Positions 32,453-40,139 of a stretch of DNA of 41,089 bases are shown here, piece by piece. The notes below the pieces were generated by a model, which searched no databases, was not told the origin of the DNA, and was given only the letters and a program-made list of their open reading frames with translations. The position numbers and the translations under genes were made by a program. How positions within the stretch are numbered: the stretch's first letter is position 1; the number at the start of each line of letters is the position of its first letter. Origin of the DNA: CAXMST01 sp964196325. Its GTDB lineage: Bacteria; Actinomycetota; Thermoleophilia; Solirubrobacterales; 70-9. The stretch spans positions 1 through 41,089 of the forward strand of contig CAXMST010000088.1 in assembly GCA_964196325.1 (NCBI GenBank), read 5' to 3'.

Positions 32453-32629
32453 TCACCCACTGCCTCCGCCGGTCGTTTCCTCCGGCGCCGGTTGTGTGAT
32501 CTCGGTGGGAGCGTCGATCGACGGTGCGTCGATCGAGCCACCGCCACCGAGGAAGACGAAAAGGACGACGCCGAGCACCCCGAGAAATATGCCGAGGGCA
32601 ACCCCGATCATGCGGTCGCGGCGGCTCAT
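32453..32629 (-). CDS. 58-residue single-helix membrane protein
   Basis: A short gene that is easy to miss. MSRRDRMIG is followed by a hydrophobic helix (about 8-25, GVALGIFLGVLGVVLFVFL), a GGGGS linker and an acidic/Pro-rich tail with a repeated SIDAP. A cytoplasmic N-terminus and outside tail are expected. TAGCCT (minus, 32645-32640) stands 10 nt before the ATG, making this the first gene of the cupredoxin operon. The next gene starts 99 nt further on. The family is not recognised. Its composition, codon usage and third-position GC fit a real gene. Confidence 0.6.
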   Translation of the reverse strand: MSRRDRMIGVALGIFLGVLGVVLFVFLGGGGSIDAPSIDAPTEITQPAPEETTGGGSG

Positions 32630-32700
32630 GCCGCTACCCAGGCTAAGTGACCGGAGGCACCGGGGATCACAGTGACCCTCGACGGCGCCCCTGGCCTACC

Positions 32701-33312
32701 TCAGCTGACCTCGTCGAGCAGCTTCCAGTTGGCCTCGAAGGCCTCCTCGGCGGCCGCGACGACAACGTCGTCGTCGCCAACGGAGAGCAGGGACCCCAGC
32801 AGTTCGCGACCCTCCGCGGCGTGCTCGAGGTCGCGACCGCGATGCACGGTGAAGTAGTCCGTGCCGGCGCCGTCCTCGATCCCGTAGTGGGCGGCCAGGC
32901 CCTCGAGCTTGGTGTTTGAGATCTCGGGTTGGCCGCTCTCGATCGCGTAGAGGCGCGCAAGCGCCGGCAACGCCCCGTCCTCACGTGTCCAGGCCCGCAC
33001 ACAGCGTTCGGTCCCGGCCGTGGGCGACGCCTCGGTGCTGCCCCCTACCGCGCCGACGAACGAGTCCCAGAGTGCGACGTGCTCGGCTTCCTCGCGGGCG
33101 TGACCGGCAAGCTGGACCTCGTCCGGGAGCTGCGCGGCCACATAAGCGGAGGTTGCCGCCACCGCCTTGACCGCGTATCGGTACTGACCGGAGTAGCGGG
33201 CCAGCTCATCGGCGCTCAGCTCACCGGCTGACCAGCGCTGGTAGAAGGGATGCTCGAGGACGTTGCAGCGGCTGCGCGCCGCTTCGATCCGGTCCCAGAC
33301 GCTGTTCTGCAT
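32701..33312 (-). CDS. CADD-like haem-oxygenase-fold diiron protein (TenA/PqqC superfamily)
   Basis: 203 residues, all helical. EHPFYQRW (20-27), ARYSGQYRYAVKA (38-50), HAREEAEHVALW (71-82), YAIESGQPEISNTKLEGL (122-139) and TDYFTVHRGRDLEHA (151-165) match the Chlamydia CADD protein group. Candidate metal ligands are Glu75, His78, Glu125, His157, Asp161 and His164. CADD makes p-aminobenzoate by consuming its own tyrosine; Tyr24, Tyr40/44/46 and Lys135 lie where its key Tyr and Lys would be, judged from memory. GAGGAG 9 nt upstream favours ATG 33312 over 33354. It is divergent from the thioredoxin-fold gene. Confidence 0.82.
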   Translation of the reverse strand: MQNSVWDRIEAARSRCNVLEHPFYQRWSAGELSADELARYSGQYRYAVKAVAATSAYVAAQLPDEVQLAGHAREEAEHVALWDSFVGAVGGSTEASPTAGTERCVRAWTREDGALPALARLYAIESGQPEISNTKLEGLAAHYGIEDGAGTDYFTVHRGRDLEHAAEGRELLGSLLSVGDDDVVVAAAEEAFEANWKLLDEVS

Positions 33313-33405
33313 GGTGTTCTGCTCCTCGGTTTGGGTTGCGCTGAAGCTGAGCATAGCGGCGGGCGATGACGAGCCTTGCGGACCGCAACAGCCGTCTCCC
33401 GGTAC

Positions 33406-33420
33406 TACGATGCCCGCTCG
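33406..33420 (+). promoter_or_regulatory. candidate -10 for the thioredoxin-fold gene
   Basis: TACGAT at 33406-33411 is 9 nt before ATG 33421. It favours that start over the in-frame 33376. Confidence 0.35.
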
Positions 33421-34263
33421 ATGCGACCCCACCGCAAGGACATCGCGCTGCCTCCGTTCCCCCCCGGGCTGAGATGGTTCGGCGGCGAGCCGGTCGCGGC
33501 CGAGCGGCTGACGGCCAAGGGTCCGCTGATCGTCCACTTCTTCGAGGTCGGCGAGGTCAGCAGCGTCCGCAGCCTGCCTCTGGTGCAGAGTTGGAGCCGC
33601 CGATATTCGGAGGCCGGGCTCTCGACGATCGGCGTGCACTCTCCGCGCTCGGATCTTGCCCGCTCGCCCGAGTCGCTGGGCGCGGCCCTGGCCCGCCTCG
33701 AGATCGACTTCCCCGTCTGCACCGACCCCGAGTACGGCGTCTGGCACGCCTACGGCTGCAAGGGCTGGCCCTCCCTGTTCCTCTGGGGTCGCGGCGGCAG
33801 GTTGCGCTGGTTCCACTTCGGCCTGCCCGATCTGGCTGCGACCGAGGCTGCGATCCGCGAGGAGCTGCTCGGGCCGGGCAACACCGGCGCGGATCCCGAA
33901 CAGCAAGAGTCCCAGCCGGAGCTACCCGAGCCCGTCTATGGGACCCCCAGCGGTCGCCGCGAGCTGCGCAAGCCGAGCGACGAGGTCTACCCGGGCGGAT
34001 CGGTCGAGCAACCGTGGACGCCGGGCCCGGGCGAGCCGCTCGAGGTGGAGTACGCCGGCGCCGGCGCCTGGGCCGCCCTGGAGGGGACAGGTGAGGTGCG
34101 GGTCTCGGTAGACGGCGGCAGCGTCAGCCGCACGCTAAGTTTGGACGGACCGGGCGTCTATGAGCTCTGCGAGCACGACCGGCACGGCCTTCATCAGGTC
34201 CGCCTCGACCTCGACGGCCCGATCCGGGTCTGGTCAGTGGCGTTCACTCCCGGCCCCGGCTAA
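33421..34263 (+). CDS. thioredoxin-fold protein with DipZ-like C-terminal domain, no CxxC
   Basis: 280 residues. Residues about 30-145 look like a TlpA/AhpC-type thioredoxin fold: GPLIVHFFEVGEVSSVRSLP, STIGVHSPR, DPEYGVWHAYGCKGWPSLFL with the cis-Pro. At the place of the CxxC there is VSSV, so dithiol chemistry is not expected. Residues about 170-280 resemble the beta-rich C-terminal domain of DipZ (YGTPSGRRELRKP, GPGVYELCEHDRHG, IRVWSVAFTPG). No signal peptide is seen. The function may be binding or scaffolding. It is followed by the 51-bp inverted repeat. Confidence 0.72.
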   Translation: MRPHRKDIALPPFPPGLRWFGGEPVAAERLTAKGPLIVHFFEVGEVSSVRSLPLVQSWSRRYSEAGLSTIGVHSPRSDLARSPESLGAALARLEIDFPVCTDPEYGVWHAYGCKGWPSLFLWGRGGRLRWFHFGLPDLAATEAAIREELLGPGNTGADPEQQESQPELPEPVYGTPSGRRELRKPSDEVYPGGSVEQPWTPGPGEPLEVEYAGAGAWAALEGTGEVRVSVDGGSVSRTLSLDGPGVYELCEHDRHGLHQVRLDLDGPIRVWSVAFTPGPG

Positions 34264-34281
34264 ACAACGACGGGTGGCGGG

Positions 34282-34347
34282 TCATTGATCCAGATGACTG
34301 ATTCCGAGTGACCGTGGGTGCGGGAATCGGAATCATTGATCTAGGGT
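34282..34347. repeat. AT-richer inverted repeat overlapping the SDR promoter
   Basis: AGATGACTGATTCCGA (34292-34307) and its imperfect reverse complement (34327-34342) pair at 14 of 16 positions, 9 of them contiguous. TCATTGATC occurs directly at 34282-34290 and 34333-34341. The right arm runs into TAGGGT (34342-34347), the likely -10 of the gene at 34355. The left arm and six following bases recur at 41068-41089. Confidence 0.8.
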
Positions 34348-34354
34348 CCGGAGC

Positions 34355-35335
34355 GTGGCCGAGCGCACGGCATTCGTTACAGGGGCATCGGGCTTCGTCG
34401 GCGGCGCTCTGACGCGATCCCTGCTCGGCGACGGATGGCGGGTCAGGGCGCTGGCCCGCTCCGCGCGCTCAGCGGAGAAGGTGCGGGCGCTCGGGGCTGA
34501 GCCGGTCGAGGGCGAGCTCGCCTCGATCGCCTCGATCGCGACGGGAGCGGCCGGGTGCGAGCTCGCCTTCCACGCGGCGGCCATGGCCGAGGCGTGGGGC
34601 AGCCGCAAGGACTTCAAGCGCGCCAACGTAGAGGGAACGGCCCATGCGCTGGCGGGTTGCGGCCGGGCCGGCGTGCGGCGCTTCGTGCACGTCGGCACCG
34701 AGGCGGCGCATTTCGCAATGCAGCCGCTGCGCAACATCGACGAGAGCGAGCCCCTGCGACCGCAATCGAGCGTGGCCTACTCGGCAACCAAGGCGCGAGC
34801 GGAGCAGCTTGTGGTCGCTGCCAACGGTGATGGCTTCGAGACGGTCGTGCTGCGGCCGCGGCTCGTCTGGGGCCCCGGCGACACCAGCGTGCTGCCCGGG
34901 TTCGTCGAGGCGGTCGAGGCGGGTCGCTTCACCTGGGTCGGCCGGGGCAACCACCTGACCTCGACCACCCACATCGACAACACCGTGCGGGGCCTGCGGC
35001 TGGCGGCCGAACGCGGGCGGCCCGGCGAGGCCTACTTCGTCACCGACGGCGAGCCCGTCGTCTTCCGGGACTTCATCACGGCCCTGCTGGCCACCCGCGG
35101 GGTCGAGCCGGGGGACCGGAACACGCCGCCGCTGCTGATGCGAGTCGGGGCCGCGGTCGCCGAGGCGGCCTGGCGCGCGCTGCCGCTGCCCGGGGAGCCG
35201 CCGGTCACACGCCTGGCCTACTTCCTGGTCGCGAACGAGACCACGATCGACATCTCCAAGGCCCGGGCCGAGCTCGGCTACGAGCCCGTGATCAGCGTCG
35301 AGCAGGGCCTGGCGCAGCTGCAAGCGGCGGCCTGA
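34355..35335 (+). CDS. extended SDR, NAD(P)-dependent epimerase/dehydratase-like
   Basis: 326 residues. The Rossmann loop TGASGFVGG is at 9-17, the catalytic YSATK with Tyr/Lys of the YxxxK motif at about 141-145, and RPRLVWGPGD is the typical post-active-site strand of extended SDRs. It resembles the 3-beta-hydroxysteroid dehydrogenase/dihydroflavonol reductase-like group more than sugar epimerases, but the substrate is unknown. GTG 34355 has TAGGGT 7 nt upstream and no ribosome binding site, so it is probably leaderless. The 51-bp inverted repeat covers the promoter, so it may be regulated there. Confidence 0.88.
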   Translation: MAERTAFVTGASGFVGGALTRSLLGDGWRVRALARSARSAEKVRALGAEPVEGELASIASIATGAAGCELAFHAAAMAEAWGSRKDFKRANVEGTAHALAGCGRAGVRRFVHVGTEAAHFAMQPLRNIDESEPLRPQSSVAYSATKARAEQLVVAANGDGFETVVLRPRLVWGPGDTSVLPGFVEAVEAGRFTWVGRGNHLTSTTHIDNTVRGLRLAAERGRPGEAYFVTDGEPVVFRDFITALLATRGVEPGDRNTPPLLMRVGAAVAEAAWRALPLPGEPPVTRLAYFLVANETTIDISKARAELGYEPVISVEQGLAQLQAAA

Positions 35336-35341
35336 GCCGCC
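35326..35341. terminator. short GC hairpin between convergent SDR and ispH genes
   Basis: GGCGGC (35326-35331), loop CTGA, GCCGCC (35336-35341). It spans the SDR stop and has no T tract. Confidence 0.25.
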
Positions 35342-35349
35342 AGAGCCGC

Positions 35350-36318
35350 TCAGGCCCGGGCGGCCAGCTCCGTGCGGATCTCCTTGGGGAGCATGAAGCG
35401 CACGGATTCGTCGACGGTCCGCAGCTCGCGAACCTCCTCGGCGCCGCGCTCGCGGAAGAACTCGACCAGCGCCGAGACCAGCTCCTCGGGGGCGCTGGCT
35501 CCGGACGTGATGCCCACCGTTTCGACGCCATCGAGCCAGTCTTCCTCGACCTGACCCGCATGGTCGATCAGGTGCGAGGCCGTGCCGAGCTCGCGGGTGA
35601 CGTCGACGAGGCGATTCGAGTTCGAGGAGTTCTGCGAGCCGATCACCAGCACCAAGTCGCACTCACCGGCGAGCTGCTTGACCGAGAGCTGGCGATTGGT
35701 CGTCGCGTAACAGATGTCGTCGGACTTCGGCGCGGTGATATTGGGGAAGCGCTCGCGCAACGCCGCGATGATGCCGTCGGTCTCGTCGACCGAGAGCGTG
35801 GTCTGGGTGATGAAGGCGACGCGGTCCGGATCGGGGATCTGGAGCTCGGCCACGTCTGCCTCGGTCTCGACCAAGACGATCGAGCCCGGGGCCTCGCCGG
35901 TGGTGCCTTCGACCTCCTCGTGACCATCGTGACCGATCAGGATGATCGTGTACCCCTCGGCCGCGAACTTGCGAGCTTCGACGTGGACCTTGGTGACCAG
36001 GGGGCAGGTTGCATCGATCGTCCGCAGGTTGCGCAGGGCCGCGTTCTCGTGCACCGCCGGGGCGACGCCGTGGGCGCTGAACACGACCAGCGCACCCTCG
36101 GGCACCTCGGTCTCCTCCTCGACGAAGATCGCGCCGCGCTCGGTCAGCTCGCTGACCACGTGCTTGTTGTGGACGATCTCCTTGCGGACGTAGACCGGCG
36201 GGCCGTAGATGTCGAGCGCGTGTTCGACGGTCTGGACCGCACGATCGACCCCAGCGCAGTACCCGCGAGGGGCGGCTAGCAGGACCCTCCGCGGGGTATG
36301 GGTGGTGGTGGCAGGCAT
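35350..36318 (-). CDS. ispH: 4-hydroxy-3-methylbut-2-enyl diphosphate reductase
   Basis: 322 residues. The three cluster-binding cysteines are Cys21 (PRGYCAGVDRAV), Cys105 (DATCPLVTKVH) and Cys203 (DDICYATTNRQ). The substrate-binding His/Glu region is seen in FSAHGVAP and IGHDGHEEVEGTTGE. IspH makes IPP and DMAPP in the last step of the MEP pathway, so this organism uses that pathway. It binds a [4Fe-4S] cluster, which fits a genome with an active SUF system. TACCCT lies 7 nt before ATG 36318. The RDD gene ends 33 nt upstream on the same strand. Confidence 0.97.
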   Translation of the reverse strand: MPATTTHTPRRVLLAAPRGYCAGVDRAVQTVEHALDIYGPPVYVRKEIVHNKHVVSELTERGAIFVEEETEVPEGALVVFSAHGVAPAVHENAALRNLRTIDATCPLVTKVHVEARKFAAEGYTIILIGHDGHEEVEGTTGEAPGSIVLVETEADVAELQIPDPDRVAFITQTTLSVDETDGIIAALRERFPNITAPKSDDICYATTNRQLSVKQLAGECDLVLVIGSQNSSNSNRLVDVTRELGTASHLIDHAGQVEEDWLDGVETVGITSGASAPEELVSALVEFFRERGAEEVRELRTVDESVRFMLPKEIRTELAARA

Positions 36319-36331
36319 GCTGCGAAGGGTA
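36319..36331 (-). promoter_or_regulatory. candidate leaderless -10 for ispH
   Basis: TACCCT (minus, 36331-36326) is followed by 7 nt and ATG 36318. Confidence 0.4.
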
Positions 36332-36351
36332 GCGCGGGGCGGGCCCGGCGC

Positions 36352-37350
36352 TCAGCTCTGAGGCGGCGGCTCGGCCTCGCCGGCCGAGTAGGGAGCGGAG
36401 GGGCGCTGGTCGTCGTAGACGACAACCGTCCCGGCAAACCGGTCGGGCCAGCTGCGTCGCTCGTCCTGGATCAGCATCGTGAGGATGCCGAGGCCGGCCG
36501 GAAGCAGCGCGACGGGGAGCGCGATCAGCCGTCTCAGCGCCCTTCGCAGTCCGATCCGGCGCTCGCCGTCCGCGTCTAGATGGATCGCAAGGAAGCGCAT
36601 CCCCGGGGTCTGCCCCGCCAGGGCCCAGAAAAAGACGATCAGGGTGCCGGCCACGAGGTAGCCGAGGATCGCGACGATCGCCAGGCCGGCTGGCCCGAGC
36701 CCGTCTCCCGAGCCAAAGATCGCGGTGACGATCGAAGCGATCACCCCCCAGGCGAGCGAGAGCCCGGCGACCAACAGGGCGACGTCGATCACGGCGGCAA
36801 GTCCGCGCGTCACCAGGCCTGCATAGCGGGTCTTCTCTGCACGGGGCTCGCGCCGGACGAGCGCCCGAGCCACCCGTTCGAGGACGCGATCCAGGGGACG
36901 GGTCAGGCGCCTGACCTGCAAACCGATGTCGCTGATCAGGCCGAAGCCCTGCTGAGCGATGGCCGCTCGCACCTCCGGTGCCTCGGCGATCCGCTCGACC
37001 AACATCTGGGCCTTATCGGAGGCAAGGATCTGAATCCAGATCCGGTCCGCGGCCTCGCTCGAGATCGCCCGGTCGAATAGGTCCTCGATGTCGGTGCCGG
37101 CGAGGGCCCGTTCGATCACCTCCTGCAGGCGCCCGTCCTCGGCCAGCCGAATCAGCGCGCGCTCGACCGTCGGGCTCTCCATCGCACGCACGATCGCCTC
37201 CTCGACCCCCGCATCGAGCGCCTGGTCAACGCCGGTCGCCCCGACCACCCGGCGCCCGGCTCGGACCCCCGTCCCGAGCACCCGCGATGCGAGCGGCTCA
37301 CCGCCGTCGGAATCGCCGGGCCGAGCTGAGGAGTCGATGCGATCACTCAT
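36352..37350 (-). CDS. RDD-family membrane protein with helical N-terminal region
   Basis: 332 residues. Residues about 1-165 are cytoplasmic, charged and helical, with repeated short segments (VERALIRLAEDGRLQEVIERAL). From about 170 the RDD domain follows: AGLVTRGLAAVIDVALLV has the Arg and Asp that name the family, then helices at about 180-205 and 214-240, GQTPGMRFLAIHL, and a last helix ending in DERRSWPDRFAGTVVV, where the second Asp-Arg sits. RDD proteins are poorly characterised; some act in ion homeostasis or as subunits of larger complexes. TACACT lies 11 nt before ATG 37350. Confidence 0.85.
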   Translation of the reverse strand: MSDRIDSSARPGDSDGGEPLASRVLGTGVRAGRRVVGATGVDQALDAGVEEAIVRAMESPTVERALIRLAEDGRLQEVIERALAGTDIEDLFDRAISSEAADRIWIQILASDKAQMLVERIAEAPEVRAAIAQQGFGLISDIGLQVRRLTRPLDRVLERVARALVRREPRAEKTRYAGLVTRGLAAVIDVALLVAGLSLAWGVIASIVTAIFGSGDGLGPAGLAIVAILGYLVAGTLIVFFWALAGQTPGMRFLAIHLDADGERRIGLRRALRRLIALPVALLPAGLGILTMLIQDERRSWPDRFAGTVVVYDDQRPSAPYSAGEAEPPPQS

Positions 37351-37398
37351 CGGGCTGGGCCAGTGTATGAGCGTTCGCCGCCCACCACCGGGCCGCCG

Positions 37399-38325
37399 TC
37401 AGCGGATCCGTGGGATCGCCTCCAGCGCCGCATCGCCTACGGCCGCGAGGCTCTCCGGGCAGACCTTGTCGATCGTGTCCTGCTGGGAGTGCCAGTAGGG
37501 CCCCGGAGTTTGGTCCGATCCGTAGCTGAAATCGATCAAATCAACCGCCGGGATACCGTCCTGCAGGAAGGGAATGTGGTCGTCGGAGATCGGGCCGGTG
37601 GTGCCCTCGAAGGGGGCGCCGCCCGCGGCCTCGGCAAAGAGCTCGTACAGGCCCTCGTCGGAGGACTGCTCGCGGGGGATCTGGAGATCGCAGGCGCCGA
37701 CCAGGTCGAAGAGGACCATGGCCCTGATCTGCTCCAACGGGGGTGCCCCCTGCTCGCCCTGCTCGGCATCGGCGACGTACTGGCGGCTGCCGCGGGTCCC
37801 GTCCTGATCGAACGGTCGGACGCCGCGAGCCTCCTCGGCGTCGAACAGGGCGACCGCGACGCCGGGCCCCGGCATCGGATTCGGAAGCGTCCGGGCCAGC
37901 TCGAGCACCACGGCGACCCCCGAGGCGCCGTCATTGGCACCGACGAAATCGGGCCCGGCGTCGTCTTTGGTGTCGTGATGCGCACCGACCACCACGAAGC
38001 CCTCCTGCTCCCCGGGAATCGTGCCGACCACGTTCCGCTCAGGCGCCTGGATCCGTACGTCCGCCAGCCCCGCCTCGCGCAGCGCGTCCGCAAGCAAGCG
38101 GGTCTGACGGCGGTTCGCGGCCGAGCCGGCCGGACGCGGCCCGATCCCGACCTGGGCCTCGAGGTCGTCAAAGGCGCGCTCGGCGTCGAAGCCCGCCCCG
38201 GCCACGGTCGGGTCGGCTCCCCCTGCGTCACCAACGTCGTCACCACCGCCGCAGCCCACCAGCCCGAGTGCGGCGCCGGCCGCGGTCACCGCCAAGCCAC
38301 GCCTTAGAAGCCGCCGAAACCTCAC
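37399..38325 (-). CDS. M28-family zinc peptidase lipoprotein
   Basis: 308 residues from GTG 38325. RFRRLLRRG plus a hydrophobic core and the lipobox LVGC (Cys about 22) indicate an exported lipoprotein. The M28 dinuclear zinc site is complete: GAHHDT, ANDGASG (bridging Asp), DAEEARG (catalytic Glu and ligand), DLVGAC and a C-terminal DDHIPFLQDG, followed by YWHSQQDTIDKV. It is probably an aminopeptidase or glutaminyl-cyclase-like enzyme acting on peptides outside the membrane. The start is 18 nt from the divergent WS/DGAT start. A longer frame to 38607 overlaps that gene and was rejected. Confidence 0.88.
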   Translation of the reverse strand: MRFRRLLRRGLAVTAAGAALGLVGCGGGDDVGDAGGADPTVAGAGFDAERAFDDLEAQVGIGPRPAGSAANRRQTRLLADALREAGLADVRIQAPERNVVGTIPGEQEGFVVVGAHHDTKDDAGPDFVGANDGASGVAVVLELARTLPNPMPGPGVAVALFDAEEARGVRPFDQDGTRGSRQYVADAEQGEQGAPPLEQIRAMVLFDLVGACDLQIPREQSSDEGLYELFAEAAGGAPFEGTTGPISDDHIPFLQDGIPAVDLIDFSYGSDQTPGPYWHSQQDTIDKVCPESLAAVGDAALEAIPRIR

Positions 38326-38343
38326 GACCGATACGTTAGGCGC
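38326..38343. promoter_or_regulatory. 18-bp spacer with overlapping divergent leaderless -10s
   Basis: TACGTT (38332-38337, plus) is 6 nt from ATG 38344, and TAACGT (38338-38333, minus) is 7 nt from GTG 38325. The two hexamers overlap almost fully, so the genes should exclude each other's transcription. Confidence 0.5.
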
Positions 38344-39777
38344 ATGGCGCAGAAGCATATGGACCGCCTGACCTCGATCGACGCCTCCTTCCTGAGCAAC
38401 GAAGGGGGGTCGAGTCATATGCACATCGGTGCAGTAATCCTTTGCGAGGGCCCGCCGCCCGCCTACGAGGACCTGCTCGCGCATATCCACAGCCGCCTGC
38501 ATCTCGTCCCGCGGTACCGCCAGAAGCTGGCCTTCCCGCCGATCGAGACGGGACGGCCCTTCTGGGTCGATGACCCACAGTTCAACCTCGATTACCACGT
38601 GCGCCACTCGGCCCTACCGGCGCCCGGCAGCGAGGACCAACTGCGCAAGATGGCAGCCCGGGTCTTCTCCCAGCAGCTCGATCGGACCAAGCCGCTCTGG
38701 GAGCTGTGGCTGGTACAAGGGCTGAAGCGCAAGCGGTTCGCTCTGATCTCGAAGACCCACCACGCGCTCGTCGACGGTGTATCCGGGGTCGATATCGCCA
38801 CGGTCCTGTTCGACGTGGCGCCGGTACCGGAGCCAACTCCACCCGAGCGCGAGTGGGCACCGCGGCCCGAGCCCAGCTCCGTTGAGCTCGCGGCGCGGGG
38901 CATCGACGGGATCGCCCGGACCCCGGTGCGAGTGGCCCGGCGGCTGCAGCAGGCGATCCGGCATCCGAACGAGACGGTCGGCGAGGTGCGCGAGGCGGCA
39001 GGCGGGGTCGGCGACGTGGCATGGGCCCTGGCCAACCCGGCACCGGACGTTCCGCTCAACACCGAGATCGGCTCACACCGGCGCTTCGTCTGGGTCCACG
39101 GCGAGCTCGACGACTTCAAGAGGATCAAGGGCGCGCTGGGAGGCACCGTCAACGACGTCGTCCTCGCGGTTGTCGCCGGAGCGCTGCGGCGCTGGCTCCA
39201 CGCGCGCGGGGTACGCACCCAGGGGCTCGAGCTACGGGCGCTGGTTCCGGTCTCGGTCCGAGCCCCGGACGCCGGCGCCGAGCTCGGCAATCAGATCGTC
39301 GCCGTGCGGGGGCCGCTGCCCGTCTACGTCGCGGACCCTGCGCATCGCCTGCGCGTGGTCCAGGAGGAGATGGGCCACGTCAAGGAGTCGAGCCAGGCCG
39401 TCGGGGCAGAGGTGATCTCGCGATTCAACGATTTCGCTCCACCGACCCTGCTCGCCCAAGCGTCGCGGCTGAACTTCTCCACGCGGCTGTTCAACCTGAT
39501 CGTGACCAACGTGCCGGGGCCGCAGTTCCCGCTGTATGTGCTCGGCCGCGAGCTCGAAGCCGTGATTCCGGTCGCCTTCCTGCCAGAGGACCACGCTCTG
39601 GCGATCGCGATCATGTCCTACGACGGCGGCATCAACTTCGGCCTCCTCGCCGACTACGACGCGATGCCCGACGTGGGCCTGGTCGGTGAGGGGATCGAGG
39701 CTGAGACCGCCCAGCTGCTCGCGGAAGCCCGGGTCGCCGAAGCGCAGCGGAGCAGCGGCGAGAAGGTGCAGCGATGA
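38344..39777 (+). CDS. wax ester synthase/diacylglycerol acyltransferase
   Basis: 477 residues. HHALVDG (139-145) is the active-site HHxxxDG motif in TKPLWELW...SKTHH context; GGTVNDVVLAVVAGALRRWL contains the second conserved Asn-Asp; PGPQFPLYV and a C-terminal SYDGGINFGLLADYD complete the family pattern. Such enzymes move acyl groups from acyl-CoA to diacylglycerol or fatty alcohols and make storage lipid, common in actinobacteria. TACGTT precedes the ATG by 6 nt. The next gene overlaps by 4 nt. Confidence 0.95.
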   Translation: MAQKHMDRLTSIDASFLSNEGGSSHMHIGAVILCEGPPPAYEDLLAHIHSRLHLVPRYRQKLAFPPIETGRPFWVDDPQFNLDYHVRHSALPAPGSEDQLRKMAARVFSQQLDRTKPLWELWLVQGLKRKRFALISKTHHALVDGVSGVDIATVLFDVAPVPEPTPPEREWAPRPEPSSVELAARGIDGIARTPVRVARRLQQAIRHPNETVGEVREAAGGVGDVAWALANPAPDVPLNTEIGSHRRFVWVHGELDDFKRIKGALGGTVNDVVLAVVAGALRRWLHARGVRTQGLELRALVPVSVRAPDAGAELGNQIVAVRGPLPVYVADPAHRLRVVQEEMGHVKESSQAVGAEVISRFNDFAPPTLLAQASRLNFSTRLFNLIVTNVPGPQFPLYVLGRELEAVIPVAFLPEDHALAIAIMSYDGGINFGLLADYDAMPDVGLVGEGIEAETAQLLAEARVAEAQRSSGEKVQR

Positions 39778-40082
39778 GCGCCGATGGCGATGCCCCGAGC
39801 CCGGGACCCTTTCGCTACCACCTCGAGTTGACCCCGGCCCAACTGAAGATCACGCACACGGCGCTGCACTCGCTGCTCGATGACTTCGGCCACGAGCAGT
39901 CCGACGTGCATGCGGTGATCCGCGAGGTCCTCCGCAAGCTCCCTGACGAGCACACGATGCGTGCGGTCCGGCTCGAGACCGAGCTGGCCCGCGAGCTCGA
40001 GGGAGGCGGCGCACCGGCGGCCCTGCAGCCGCCGGACGGGCCGGAGCCCGATGGCGAGGACGACGGCCCCTCTGCGGCCTGA
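39774..40082 (+). CDS. small acidic protein coupled to the acyltransferase, unknown
   Basis: 102 residues. The N-terminal 70 residues are predicted helical (TPAQLKITHTALHSLLDDFGHEQ, DVHAVIREVLRKLPDEHTMRAV); the C-terminal 30 are Pro/Glu/Asp-rich and disordered. There are no membrane helices and no cysteines. ATGA overlap (39774-39777) couples it to the WS/DGAT gene, which suggests a role near that enzyme, but I do not recognise the family. Confidence 0.7.
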   Translation: MSADGDAPSPGPFRYHLELTPAQLKITHTALHSLLDDFGHEQSDVHAVIREVLRKLPDEHTMRAVRLETELARELEGGGAPAALQPPDGPEPDGEDDGPSAA

Positions 40083-40139
40083 GCGAGACAGCTCGTTGAC
40101 CATCGCTTGAACGCACAGCGCTAGCCTGCCGCGCTGCCG

